Source: Sporodiniella umbellata (Eukaryota; Mucoromycota; Mucoromycetes; Mucorales; Rhizopodaceae). Taken from it: 64,000 nucleotides of DNA. The position numbers and the translations under genes were made by a program. Each line of letters starts with the position of its first letter. Position 1 is the stretch's first letter. Positions 36,301-49,198 of the stretch are shown piece after piece. A model generated the notes under the pieces. It did not search any database, was not told the DNA's origin, and was given only the letters and a program-made list of their open reading frames with translations. The stretch is from positions 35,188 through 99,187 of the forward strand of contig JAIXMR010000104.1 in NCBI GenBank assembly GCA_025677835.1. The letters run 5' to 3'.

Positions 36301-37839
36301 GCCTGACGTTGATTCTTGTTGCTTCTGTAACTAGATTTGAGTGACTTTCTTCCTTTTGTATCTCCTTTCACTCTATGATACTTGCACTCTCCGTATAGAA
36401 TAGATATGTAGCTACGCGTTTCTCAAAAACTGATTTGTTTTATCAAAATATAAATGAACGCTAAGTATATATATGTATGTGTGCGCGTGTAGTTAATGGT
36501 TTTCGCGAGTTTTTAAAACTCTTTGTTTTAACAGCCAGTATTTGACAAACTTACAACGCATTTTCGAGACTAAAATACTACTAGGCTTCATTCATCTTCC
36601 AGATAACGGTAGTATCGGTTGTTTTCACAGTACAGAAAAAAAAAGGAGTGAAAAATTCAACAACAGCTTATAGTAGATTTGTACCTTGGGTATTCTCTAG
36701 AAGATTTTTGTAACTTGTTCAAGTAAGCAAGGTGCAACTTTTAATCTTATTTGTAGACACTTTATCCTTTTAGAAAACTGCTTTAGTAAAATCGTCTCAA
36801 CGCTAAAGGGTGGTTTTTTATGTTCCAAAATGTGGCTCTCATTTTCTCGAAAAAGAAAAGTCAGAACAGAAAAGCTATTTTCTATCTATACCACAGTCCG
36901 CTTTTTTTTAAAAAAAAAAAAAAAAAACGCCCTTTGGCGTTGCAGAACCATATATTCCCACTTTCAGAAAAAATGTGATAGCAAGTGGATGGTGAAGTAA
37001 ATAGTAAAACCAACTTTGTTTTCGGAATTATTTTATTCCAAGATAAACAGATGCATGATTAGCTGAAGAGCAAGTGGCTCTCATTATGGCGCTTGTTCGG
37101 ATTTGAAATAGCGCAGAATCGTTGTGACATTCCCATGATAGTTGACCCTTATTTCATTTGCATCTTTTCTGAAGTAGTTGCCTCCATCTTTATTCATTTC
37201 ACCTATATCAAATGAGTTTTTTTGTTTGTTTCTTCGTCTTTTCATTTAGTAGCTTTATATTATTTTATCTTTCTTTTTCCAAAAACCTAAAACACTACTC
37301 GCTCGGTTGACTCAACCAGATCTTCTTTATCAAAGCTTACACAAACTTCAAGTGAATACCTTATTTTTACTTCCAAATACCTCAAAAATAGTACCGCCTT
37401 CCTCGGTATATTGTCAATTTTATAAATTAAAATTGGATAGTTTAGTTTGATAACTACATTGAATGTTGCTATTCTAGAATAAATGTACATTCTTTTAGCA
37501 CAAGCGCTCTGGATAAAATCCTACTTCAAAATTTAAGGCATCTCGACATAAACACTGTATTATCTTACGACTATATAAGTAAATATGTCGCAAATCATAA
37601 CTAAAAGTGTATATTGTACAGTAAATGTAGTAATTCATTCAATATAACTCTTTTCTTTTTAAAACAATATAGTTAAATGACTTATGCTGCAAATTAGCAA
37701 GGAAAGAGTCAATTGAAACTGTTATGACTTAGAAGTTAAGCAGCATTGTTGTATTTGTCTATTGTGCTTTTTATACACGTGAAGCACTTGAAGGGTAGTT
37801 TTTAATTATTAATTATAAGCTTTATTAATCAAATACAGC
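33324..37839. other. 4.5 kb gene-poor region
   Basis: AT-rich, with stops in all frames, a T8A18 palindrome at 36902-36927 and scattered short homopolymers. No tRNA, repeat array or complete gene was recognised. One short segment, 35020-35117, looks coding (see its entry). Confidence 0.5.
35020..35117 (+). pseudogene. Orphan coding-like segment, possible last exon or gene relic
   Basis: After a textbook acceptor (pyrimidine-rich TTTTTTGACAG ending at 35019), a frame of normal amino-acid composition runs to a TAG at 35115-35117. It reads CKIVYQVDPEQASASQRVVV and then VASAVIQQNQL. It is visibly richer in G/C than its surroundings. No upstream exon was found, so it may be a relic. The product is not recognised. 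Confidence 0.3.
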
Positions 37840-40800
37840 CTATGTTAATGGAGGATAAACCTCTTTTACAACAGCACCTTCTTGACTCATAATCAAAACG
37901 CTAAGTTTATCAATCTTTTCTGCAACAAGTGTCTCCAGGTCATTGGCGTAATTCCCAATCAAAGCGTTACCTTCAGTGACACTCATGTAGTCGAAAACAC
38001 CATTCAAACCGGTATAACCATCTTTCCAGAACTCTACTTTCTTTCCCTTCTTTAGACGAGCATATACTTTCACATAAGCGCCAACCAAAGGGCGTTTTGT
38101 GTTTTCGCTGATTACTCTTACAATACCAAAGTTTTCTAGCATATGGATGTTGAGACTGTTGGAATAGTATGCATTTGATTTTTCAAGGCGCTGTGTTATT
38201 GCTGTCGTATCAGATATAAAGTCGTTTGCCTTGATTTCAATCATCATATTCTTGTTGCCGCCTTTGAAAGGTATTCTTGATATGTTTGCTGATTGTACTT
38301 GGCCAACACCAATCATATCAAAGTCTTCTTCAACATCTTCTTTTTGGTTGTCTAATTCTTTTAGCTCTACAATATCTACTGACGTAGGCTTGATTAATTT
38401 GAAGGCATCATGAACAACGGCATCGCCCATAAACGGGTTTTCAGAAAACATCACTTCAATGTTCATCTCATAGTATCCAATAGTGACAGATTTTATGTTT
38501 GCATGTTGAATAACTAACTCCTGGCTTTTGGGGTCGATACTGAACTCCAGAACAGGATGTGAGCTGATAGAATTTCCCAAAGGGTTGCTGGAGAAACCCC
38601 GCTCTAGTTCGTGTACAAACTCCCTGAGTTCATTGAATTTTTCGCGCCATGTCTGGATACCAAAGTCTACATATTTTGATAATGTTTCTTTAATCGGGGC
38701 AAGATCAAGTTGTATGAGTGGCTCTTGATCAGTCAAACGAATACGAGTTTGAAGATAGATATTAAGGTAATCAGTTTGGATTGGGTGTATTGCTCCTGCC
38801 TGTTCCAAGTCGATAAGTGTAAAGACGTGCTGAGCTTCACCAATGCGGTTTTGTAAGATCAAGTATTGAGTCAACATAATAAAATCCGTGGCTGTAGGTG
38901 GAGCTGTCAACTCACAAAGATAGTCCAAAAAGCAGTCGTAGCTTTGGCTGAATTCTTTATTGAGAATCTCTTTCTTTGTCGGTTGGAGTGAGTGGGCACG
39001 AGCTACTACTAAAGGATAGTAGTCATGTACAACATTAGGTTCACTGACCGAGATTAAAGGTGAGCTAAAAGTCTGGCCAACTTTTTTCAGCAAGTATCCA
39101 CGCTTGAACTCTAATAGGTTTTTTAAAACGTCTGAAAACTGATGGTACAGACCGTATTTGGAAAGAGCTTCAGAGAAAAAGCAGCGGTCATAAGTCAACA
39201 CATTGAATACATCGCGAGCAAAATCAGCAGAGGTCATTCTCCAATTGATTAAACTAAGGTCAATTCTATCTAAACGCTTGTATGTTTTCAAGTAAGATAG
39301 AACAGACTCGTTAGAGCCTCGAGAAGCAACGCTGGGCCAATAGACAGATGAGGAAACCCCTTGGGTTTCAAGAGTATCGCTGTCAGTAACAGAGAGATTG
39401 CTAGGCGTTGACCTTGTCAGAAGCTGTTGCCCGTTGCTTTCGACTGAAACTGTAGCAGATACAGTGCAGAAAGCTCCTGCCTTTGGGAAATAAAAGGTTC
39501 CAGTTATCTCGCTCCAAGTAGAATAAGGCTGAATAGAGATAGATTTGGAAAGACGATATGAAAAAGATTCAAGAGGTACAGACCCAACAGGTATTTGATA
39601 AGTCAAATCACAATAAACAGTCTTTGATGAAAGGTTGCTAAGAATCAGCTGGGAACCATAGTGTGTCTGGACTTCAAGGGCAGTGTCTTTCGGATCGATT
39701 TTTACGCATTCATCAGATGAGACATCCGAATGTCTATCGTAAACAAAAAGTTGCTCACATACAACAAGGGAGTTCAAAGATGTTTGCGCTTCTTCCATTT
39801 CACTCAAATTGCGATACAACAATATCAAAGGTGAGGTTTTACCACTTTTGATTGTAGTCTTTTTGTTGACGTTATCATAAAGCCTTTCCCAGTTGTTTTC
39901 GAAAGGCAAGTCCATCAAGCAAAGAACCCATACAATTTCAGTGGCGTTGTTCAAATTGTGCACAAAATTAGGGGATAGAAAGACGTCTTCATGTTCAATA
40001 TAATCAACCCAGAATTGTGTTATGGAGATAGACTCATATTCGTCATGGTATCCGGTTTCTTTCCATTCAGCAGTTGGTTTTACAAAGCTATACTTGACTT
40101 CATTTTGTTTTTGTAGCTCTTTTGCTTTTTCGCGAAGCTTTTCGTAAGCTTCTTCATTCCCTTCGTCTTCTTCTACTACTTCATAGCTTTCAATTCCTGG
40201 TTCAGGGGGTCTAGCTCCAAAAAGTGAACTAGTTGTGTTCGATCTAAAAGCTGATTGCGAAGCTATGTTGGAATACTGAGCTGCAACATCTGGTTCTGAC
40301 ATACTAAAGCCCATATCTTCGTCAGAATCATAGGCTTCATTAATTTGAGTAGATCCGGCGAACACCACATCAAATACAGCATCAGATTTTTTACCATCCT
40401 TCTGGCTTTCGTCGATACTATCTTTAAATTTCTTTAGCACAGCGTCAAGGAATTCTTTAGGTTGCGTTTTAGCCAGCAATGATTTTTCAGCGGTATTCAG
40501 CTTTTCAAAAGCATATATATTTTTAGCATACCAAGAAAGATCCTCTTCCAGCAAATAAAGATCCATAAAGCTTTTTCTGATTTTGCTCTACAAAAAAGTT
40601 TGTAAAGTTTAGCAAAAATAGGAGTTTGTTTATACAGCAGCCAACATTACCTTTATTCCAGGGAATACGACTAGCTTGAAAAACTCATTATCCTTCTTTT
40701 TAAGCCAAAAGTTCATTTCATGGCAGACAAGCTCAGAATAAGCTTCCTTCTTTTTCTTAAAGCTCAAGTCGGACCAATTCCTCAATGGTTCAAACTTTTC

Positions 40801-43800
40801 TTTGGCCTCCTCTCCAACTGAACTTATCAAACAAATGGTATCAAGCAATTTTCCAATTGTATCTACTGTTTCTATTTCACTAGCATCTAGCTCAACGGAT
40901 TTGTTGGGAAGAACAGTACGAATGGTTTTTGAACGAACAAGAGCTTCATTCTTTTGTTGACGCATATCATTATACTTGATTTCGTTTAGGCCTGTGTGAA
41001 GTGCTCTGTATGTAGTCTGTTCCTCAGAAACAATCATACATTCCAAGAAAGAACTATTATCGCCAAGCAGCTTACGGTCAATAAGAATATGGCCTGAGAC
41101 AGAGTCAACTGGGACAACAATAATAGGGGATTCGTGATTCAAAAATTCAAAAGAAGTGACGTCTCCTTTGTCCTCAGGTAAACACATACGGGCAGCTGCC
41201 GATTTGAGTTTTCGTCTCATAGCAGAGGCAGGTGCTCCAGCGGCCATGGCTGACCCAAAAAGGCCTCCGCCTCTTTCTAGATTCTTGGTCTCAGAGGTGG
41301 TGGTATGGTTTTCCTACAGAAAAATTAGCCACTATGTCAGTGCACATGTGTTTTTTAACAAACCTTTGGATGAATTAGCAATGAAGGATAAGCGAGATTG
41401 CTGCCTGCCCATTTTTCGCTCCTAGATCTATTGAGTATATATTGGTATTCTTCACTGATCTGCTTGTCGTCCAGGAACAAGGACCTTGTATGATTTGTGG
41501 CGTTATCCAACAGTTGAGGGATACCCAAGGAGCGACTGTCAATACCTCTTTGAAGCAAAGATCTTTCGGTACTAGGTATAAATGTACAGGCAGACACAAC
41601 TGCATATGTTTTTGCGGACCAGTTAGATAGCTCAATATCTACCAGATCATCTGTACACTGACAAGAAGTAATTTCCAAAGGCTTTTGAAGAGCATAGCTA
41701 TTCTTTTGCCCGCTGTAATGTTCTCCAATCACCCAATTCTTCCAGAGCTTATCTTTCAAATCGACTTGGTTCTTCACAACCGTACATGTAATATAGTCTT
41801 GGTCAGATGAAATCCAGCGTGTATGCTTGGGGTTCTGCAAAAAGACTTTATAAACACCTTCACTTAAGCCTGATATCGTAACATGGCCATCTTCAGCGAC
41901 TACACCTTCAGATATATACTCCAATAAATTACTAAAAAAAAAAAAAAGGGTTAGACAAAAAACAACAAGTTCGTTGTTATTTTACTCTTGATATCCCATC
42001 TTATAAACAAAACAATCCTCGTATGGAATTTTGAACTCTTCATCTACACCAACATTGACAACAGAAGGGAGGAGTGGAAAGCTAGTACTAGGTACCAAAT
42101 TCCAGGTTTGTCCTTTGTATTTTATAGAAGATATGCCATCCAACTCTCCTAATTCCACAATACCCATTTTGCTTGACTGGAGTACGACATGTGTTTGGTA
42201 GGAGGTGAGTCCGTGAGTAAGTGTCAAGGAGATTTCTTTCCCCTCAATGGGCTCGCCATTTGCGCCAAAAGCAAATATCAAATATTGCCCATCTGCATCT
42301 TTTTTCAAGCATACATTAGCAGGTTGACCATTGTTTCTTTGAAGAGGATAGCTGTAGGTAGTAGATATAGTTTTGTTTTCCTTGGACAATGTTTTTACTT
42401 TTACTTCTAGTGTGAATACAAGCTCATTGACTATATTAAACCATAAGCATTTACACGCAAGAATAGGTACATGTCAAGATCTGAGGTCAAGTACTTACGT
42501 AATTCAGGTACTGAGAAAACATAAGAGAAAGGTTTTTCGAGAGACGAAACCGCTGTTGTTGTCGTAGACTTTATGTCATGAACATTTGTGCATTCTACCT
42601 TTAAAGTAGCGCTCTCAATGAGAGAGTAGGGAACGCCTTGTAAAACGAGTTTGGGAACCACGCTTACCTTCATTGTACATAATTTTATGTCAGTAGTCGT
42701 ATAAATGTGTTTGATTATAACTTACAGTGGCTCTCTTATTAAAGCTAAGCATTTCGTGGTTTACATGAAACGTGGCTTCAATATTGTATTCCTCCAACTC
42801 TTGGTAAAAATCTTTGGGTTCACAAAATCCATCGGAGGGAGACACTAATACCATCTGTCTTGGTCTGAATCCATCATCAGTTGAAGAGTAAGGGATGAGG
42901 ATACTGTGGGATTGGTCAGCCTTTTTTTTTGGAACAAGTTATAGACTGTGAGTAACATAGCTATATAAGATGAAGAAAACACGTTACTGTACCTGATAAG
43001 TTTGGTCATTGTATATAGCTCTGGGCAAATCCACCAAGTTGTTGTTTTCATCAATTACTTTCACAAGATGACCAGCAACTGTGTTCTGAACCGTATGTCT
43101 CAAATAACCCTACATATTACTCTTTTTAATATGTAATTGTAGTGATATAAGATCACTCACCTTTTGGAATATGGCACGGCACTGGTTGTTACCTCCCACA
43201 AATTCGACTACCCAGACACCTCTTCCGGCAAATACTTCTGGTGCAAGTCCATTATTTCCAAAAACAAAATCACGGCGCTTTATAAGTAAAGGTGACTCAT
43301 CAGAGAAGTCTTGATCATACTCCCATGTAGGACGTAATCCATCCAAATTGATATCTTCAGTTAACTCCCCAGTTGGGTGAAGTTTCCAATAGGTTTCGGT
43401 GTTTATCTGGAAAACGCGAATAGATAGGGTATCAATATTTCTTGTCTTGATGGTTAAAGTGATATCATCTTCAGGTTTTCTTTTAACAGAGCGATAAACT
43501 GAGCTTGAAGAAAAGCTTAGCATGGACTTTTGAGCAAGGGACACATCACTTGGATTGTCTACTGTTTTGATGGATCCTGTGGCCAATTTGACTTTTTTGA
43601 ACAAGGAGGTCAACATGTTGTAGTCCTCATAGGCACCAAGCTCTTCAGGAGTTTTCGTTAAATATTTTTGCTCATCAAGGCCAGTCAAATATTCTTCCAA
43701 AACCTCTAAATGCATAGATCTGTCATGCGAACCAAAAAGTGGGAGCTCGGGACAAATCTCTGATGGAGGCGGATTTGGTGCTACCGAGCCAAAGCGAGTG

Positions 43801-44902
43801 GGCGTTGGAGAGCTAACATTGTTTGCTTTTCCACTATACAATCTCAAGTACCTATTCAAGTTTTAATCTTGAGTTTTTTTTACATGCTATTTTTGTCTTT
43901 TTGTTTGTTTGTTTGTTTTTTGCCTTACTCAATCAGTTTTTCTTCATGAAATGTGTTTCTTGCAATGTTGTTACGGAGTTTGTAAAACTTAACTGAGGCA
44001 TTCAGTGGCGTGTAAAAAAGAGGAAGTCTTTCAATAAACTCTTCAGCACGGTTGAGATATTCCAACAAATATCCTTCATCGTCATCCCAGACGTTGGCCT
44101 GATCTCTGTGGTACTCAGAAGGAACCAACTTTTGAAGGTAGCTTTGCACAAACCCAGGCAGCTTGCATACAATTTCGGGTACGGCGTCCAATAGCCAACT
44201 TAATTGTTTCAAAGTCAAATTATCATAGGGAATATATTCTTCAAACCACTGAGTATTGTCCTCATCCTCATTTTCTTTCCAGATGTTTACAAGCATTTCC
44301 AAGATGCCAGAATAGTGTTCTGTTGGATAGGAAAGAAGCTTTCTTACAAACGCGCTAAGTTCATTGTCCGAAAGGAGTACTGCCCCACTTTGAAGCAATT
44401 CAATATAGGCTGGGATAGCAGCGTACTCAAGCTCAGAATTATCTAAATCTTGCAAGCTCTTTTTTGTCAAGCTTTCACTGTCGACAAGCTGGGGATCTAA
44501 CTTAGAAGGAACAGAGGCGATGTTGGCTGCTTCCTGTTTTTTCGATAATTCCAGGTTAAGCTCTTGTCTGATAAAGTCAGTCGATTTTGATGCATTAATG
44601 GGGTATGAAAGCAATTGGAAACGTGCATTAAGCTCTTGATAGTGATTGCGATGCTTTTCGTAGTCATTGTATTTGTTCAATAATGCATTGATTTGTTCGA
44701 TCAAAACAGCTTCAACTTTTGAAGGCTCGCGAAGGGCTAAGGGGTTTTCTTGATTCATTATTTCATCATATAATTTTTGAAGCAATACTAATCCTTGATA
44801 GTATCGTGCATCTTCTGCATTAGAAAACTTCTCAAGAACCTTCTCTCTGTCAGCGATAGTAGAGAACGCAAAAGCTTCTTTAAGTGGGGATATAGTAGGC
44901 AT
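37840..44902 (-). CDS. Giant protein of unknown function (about 2,189 aa, nine exons)
   Basis: Exons (minus): 43929-44902, 43161-43851, 42993-43109, 42726-42920, 42499-42667, 41986-42430, 41364-41931, 40651-41313, 37840-40587; every junction keeps phase. The first 325 residues are helical and Glu/Leu/Asn-rich (LLQKLYDEIMNQENPLALRE). Residues about 400-1000 look like serial beta-sandwich modules recalling macroglobulin-type domains (GVWVVEFVGGNNQCRAIFQK, GQYLIFAFGANGEPIEGKEI, ISGLSEGVYKVFLQNPKHTR). A distinctive ISEEYQYILNR...YPSLLIHPK block follows. After an acidic disordered part (about 1310-1380) comes a long alpha/beta region. The protein ends in a module with GAYVKVYARLKKGKK and FWKDGYTGLNGVFDYMS, resembling carboxypeptidase-regulatory-like folds. 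There is no signal peptide, thioester motif or catalytic signature. I recall related giant eukaryotic proteins only vaguely and assign no function. Confidence 0.85.
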
Positions 44903-46948
44903 GGAAGTTTGTGAGAAAAAAAAGAGTATTAATTTGTTTTGAAAGTTTTTAGGCTTTTATAGAAAACAGGAGTTGACTTTGTATTCTAGCTCGGTGATGC
45001 ATTTTTTTAAAGGAAAAAAAAAGAGCGCTATAGTAGCTTGTGAAACGCATCGTCATACTACTCAAGTCTGTGAATTGAACTACGGAACTGATACATATTT
45101 AGCCAAAACAGAGCAGTGTAGTAATCATGCAGTATCAAGCTGAATACAGTATAGGCTGAAACGAAATGCAACTTGAACCAAAGCAAACAAAACGTCTTTT
45201 ATAATCTATACTATTAATGTAAGGCTAGAATTCTTCCGCATACAGCTGTTTGCGCATTTTATAAAATTCCAAGGCACTGACTTTGAGAAACTTCTGTTAC
45301 TGTCAGAATACCAAATTTGTAGAATTGCCACATAGCTGGTTTTGAATTTAAAAGTTCAATGAAAAGAGAAATAAGGCAGATTCTATATTTCAGTACGTAT
45401 TTTAATGGTTTGTATATTAGCTATTACACTAGATAGCTTGCGCTTTATGTACGCCTAGAGGGTCTCTACTGGAGTATCAAAATTGAGTAGGCTGTTTTTT
45501 TGAAACCTTTGGGCTTTAGTTTGTGATATACTTACGAGTGTTACTCAATGTTGCCACAAAACTAAAAGGCTTTTTTTTTTTTTTACGTGTAGTGTAACTA
45601 TATGACACCACGTAAAAATTAAAGTTGTGAAATTCGGCGGCTTCCATTTTAAATATTCAATGATTCTTGGCTCCGGGAAGGTGTTTCGGTATTTAGTGTG
45701 CCAATGGTAATTATTGTTCTTTTGTGAAACACTTGGCTTCAAATTACTAGACAATAAAATGCACTTTCTTTGAAAACATTTTACGCTACCAAAATTTTAT
45801 GCACAACGTACAAGAGATTCGTAGCTTTGTGAATAGGAAACGCGCTCTCTTTCGTGCAAAAAGCGCTTACACTATGAGGTTTTGTTATTCTAAGGTTTGA
45901 AACAAAAAGTAAATATTAAACCTGAGAACTTCGTCTTCCCTGGTTAGATCACTCTAGTAAAGCCGGCTCCTTATTTCCTGTGTTTGTATTCATACTTGGT
46001 TTTCTTTAGAACAAAATAAACGCCCAAGGGCATCATTCGTTTTTAAAAGAGCAAGTAAATAAATTACCAGAAAAAATTTCTGCTTGAGCAGCCGATTAAA
46101 TCTGTTGTTTTCATATAGCAGACCTCAAATATGATGTCATGACATGTATCACTAAAAGTCGTTTGGAGCAGATGGGCTTTTGGAAAAGGATTGCTAAAAC
46201 ATATGGTCGTGAAAAAAGAGGATATAATTCAATTCTTTCAGCTGCACTTTAGAGGAAGTTTGTTGGCTTCACATAAAAACAGGTAATACTTACTAAACTG
46301 CTTTCTTTTTGGAAGGATTGTTTGAAGTATAGACTCTATACGAAATAAAAAGACAACGTTTTTTGTTTACAAGTAGAATGTGGTAGTTGCTCGACTTGAT
46401 TCCTTTTATTTTTTCAATAAAAACCCAGGATTATTCGTTTCTAGCGCTAAAGCCAATAAAGAAATAATGCTTAAGATAGCTGTTTAAATTTTTTTTTTTT
46501 TTTTTTGCCGCAGCAAAGACAGTGCTTGCATCGTAAAAAGAGACATTGGATTGTTCTATAGAAACCCTGACAGCTTCTTTTACAAAGTTAAAAGCAAGCT
46601 AAATTGCTATATAGCTTGATATAGACTTCAACGTCAACAATTGACTTTACTGTATTTTATGGAATCGATTCTCAATAAAGACTACGTCTATTTGTTCGCT
46701 GTTTTTTTTTTTTTTTTTTTCGTTTTACCAAAAAGAACTTGCAAAAGACCACTGGCTATAGATGCAAACTATATTAAAACTGAAGGTAACAAGAGTAGAA
46801 TTAGAAAGTGTTTTTCAATGGTGGCTTATCCTAAAGTACTTTCAAATCCTAAATTATCTACAAGAAGCCAATTCACTAAAAGAAAAGTCACGATACTTAG
46901 AAATGCCCTAGTTGAAGCTTTTTTTTTTCTTCTTCCAAAGCCATTGCC
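44903..46948. other. Divergent intergenic region (giant gene / SET-MYND gene)
   Basis: About 2 kb, AT-rich, with T runs of 13-18 (45568, 46488, 46701). The open frame directly upstream of the SET/MYND ATG is basic, in another frame, and not protein-like. No gene was seen. Confidence 0.5.
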
Positions 46949-48181
46949 ATGTCTGACATTGCAAAGATAGTTCCTACTGAAGAAGCTCTTGTTGAAGCTA
47001 TTCAAAAAATTAAGCTTGAAACACCTGAAGCAGGCATAAAAAAAGTCACTGCACTCGTATTAGAACAACAACCTGAATGGCAAGTGTCAGAAAAGCGAGT
47101 CAAGAAGCAATTGCAACAATGCGGTCTTATTCAAGGTTCTCAACCAGTTAAGTCTGGACTTGCCGATGACCCTTCAGTACCTGTCTCTTTCATTGACCCC
47201 AAGCTGGACTTTAAGGCCGTCTCTGATTGCGTTGTTGCCCGCATGGTAGATCCTGTAACTGGTAAAGGTCTCTTTGCTTCACGTGATATCAAAATGGATG
47301 AGATTTTGTTCACTGAAGAGCCTTATATCTATTTCCCTCCCTGGGAAGGGTTCTCCCTTGCTCGTGGAGGAAACGTTTGTGGGATGTGCTGCAAGCCTAT
47401 TCCTTACGCAAACCGACTTACTCAACACTGTAAACATTGTGATATGTACTATTGTAGTAAACAGTGTCGCTCGATCGCTTGGGAACAATATCATCAGTTA
47501 GAGTGTTCTCGCCTCAACCCAGCTATATCCAACTTTTTGAACTTTTGTGAAGCTGAAAAATGGCAAGCGCCTGTAGCTGTTTCTCGCATCTATGCGCGTT
47601 TGATCTTGGCCAACCAAAACGATGAATTGGATCAAGCCCTCGGTCGCCTGGATGCCTTTGCCACTGTGAGCCAAGAGGAGCGTCAAGCAAAAGAAACAGA
47701 ATGGATCTTTATGGAATCACCTACCCGTGATTTATGGAACAAGGCTCGGGATTTATTGCGCAAAGCCTATATGAACCCTCCTACCAAGTGCAAGATCACA
47801 AAGCCTTTACCTGATGCTTTGAAGCAGAAACTGTTTGACGATGAGGAGACTTTTTTGAACTATATGGGGAAATTCAATATTAACAACCAAAATGGCGGCA
47901 TGTATCTGGTTCATTCACATATAAATCACAACTGTTATCCAAACGTAAGTATTGATTATCCTCAACCCAAGTCCCAATACAAGGTTGCTGTCCGAGCCAT
48001 TAGAGATATCAAGCAAGGAGAGCAGCTCTTTGAGACTTATGTGAATCCAAGATGGAACAAAGAAACCCGACAGACCTATTTAGACAAGTCCTATTTATTT
48101 GCTTGTAAATGCGAACGATGTGAGAAAGATTTGCCTTTGACAGACGAATTGCGTAAAGGATTAAGATTGAGAGCCGAATAA
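46949..48181 (+). CDS. SET5: SET and MYND domain protein, Set5/SMYD5-like lysine methyltransferase
   Basis: Putative protein-lysine methyltransferase; yeast Set5 methylates histone H4 tails. Intronless, 410 aa, starting MSDIAKIVPTEEALVEAIQK. A helical N-terminal region with a winged-helix look (about residues 10-70, KKVTALVLEQQPEWQVSEKR) precedes a split SET domain. The SET start is GKGLFASRDIKMDEILFTEE. A MYND-type zinc module interrupts it (CGMCCKPIPYANRL, CKHCDMYYCSKQCRSIAW, YHQLEC). The SET core has INHNCYPNVSIDY (NHxCxPN, cofactor-binding pseudoknot) and GEQLFETYVNPRW. A post-SET cysteine cluster FACKCERCEKD closes it. All expected catalytic elements are present. Confidence 0.92.
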   Translation: MSDIAKIVPTEEALVEAIQKIKLETPEAGIKKVTALVLEQQPEWQVSEKRVKKQLQQCGLIQGSQPVKSGLADDPSVPVSFIDPKLDFKAVSDCVVARMVDPVTGKGLFASRDIKMDEILFTEEPYIYFPPWEGFSLARGGNVCGMCCKPIPYANRLTQHCKHCDMYYCSKQCRSIAWEQYHQLECSRLNPAISNFLNFCEAEKWQAPVAVSRIYARLILANQNDELDQALGRLDAFATVSQEERQAKETEWIFMESPTRDLWNKARDLLRKAYMNPPTKCKITKPLPDALKQKLFDDEETFLNYMGKFNINNQNGGMYLVHSHINHNCYPNVSIDYPQPKSQYKVAVRAIRDIKQGEQLFETYVNPRWNKETRQTYLDKSYLFACKCERCEKDLPLTDELRKGLRLRAE

Positions 48182-48231
48182 AGTTTTATTTTGTGATTTA
48201 TTTAAATACGTATTTTTTTTTTGTACTGCGA

Positions 48232-49198
48232 TTATGGTAAAGATTGTTCATGTATAATGGATAGTGCGTCCACCAGGGTGTTTATTCCTTGTAGAAATCC
48301 ATCATCTGGACAATAAGAGCCTCTTTCGGGTGGGTATGTCATGTTGTCTTGATTTTCGATAATTTCTTTTCTTGTAATACAATGTGTAAAGTCAATGAGC
48401 TTCATCTTGATTCCTTTATTCAGCTCCAGTCCGTCATAGACAAATAACAAGCTAGCACCATAAAATCGATAGCCAATCATTTTCTTGATATCATCATGTA
48501 AAGCATGTAACTTGTTTAAAAGGACTGGGATAAATTCAACTAGCATTCGGTTTCCATTAAACAAAAAGTGCTTTAGGGTGTCTTGGAAGGAGTCCGGGTG
48601 CAGCCTGCGTCCAGTATATTTGTCTTGAACGTCGTAATGCCCGTTGTTTATTTGGTAGACCTAAGCTATGTCAACCTTTTGCCCTTATTCTGGTTCTCGT
48701 TTTCATTACCTGCATACCGCATACACGGACACCTAGCTGACCACTAGTTGACTGTTCACATTTGAATTTTTGGCTCGCCATTTTATCTGAAGTAACGTAA
48801 ACACCGTGTTGACGGGTACCCATCTTAAGATCAAGAATACAAGGTTTTTTGAGTCCAAACGTCATATCGTCCATGACCATAAACTCTTGGCCAACAGGAG
48901 TGTCGTCGGAGGAGGGTGGGTCAATATAGCAGTGCTGCTGAAACTGACAGAGTCTTTTTTTGTCACTTTCTAGAGGAATCTCGGGATAGCCATTTCGATA
49001 ATCGACATGAATTATACCAAGATACCTAGGTAAGAATCTTTTTAACTTTCCATGTCTTAATAGATCCCTATAAAAAGCATCCTCTTTTGTTTTAATCGCT
49101 TTACATATAGGTCCATTTGATAGCCTAAACATAGCAACATGACCTCCTGCTTTGTGTTTAAGAGGTAAAACAGTAATGACGTCTGACATGTCCTTCAT
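48232..49198 (-). CDS. KCS1: Inositol hexakisphosphate kinase (Kcs1/IP6K family)
   Basis: Adds a pyrophosphate to inositol hexakisphosphate, making signalling inositol pyrophosphates. Exons (minus): 48710-49198, 48232-48660 (305 aa). Family motifs: [27 protein letters not shown], the substrate-binding [14 protein letters not shown] (PxxxDxKxG), and the C-terminal metal/ATP site MKLIDFTHC, plus [15 protein letters not shown]. The kinase is compact: yeast Kcs1 is over 1,000 residues because of a long N-terminal extension, absent here unless upstream exons were missed. It converges with the SET/MYND gene; the stop codons are only 50 bases apart. Confidence 0.93.
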
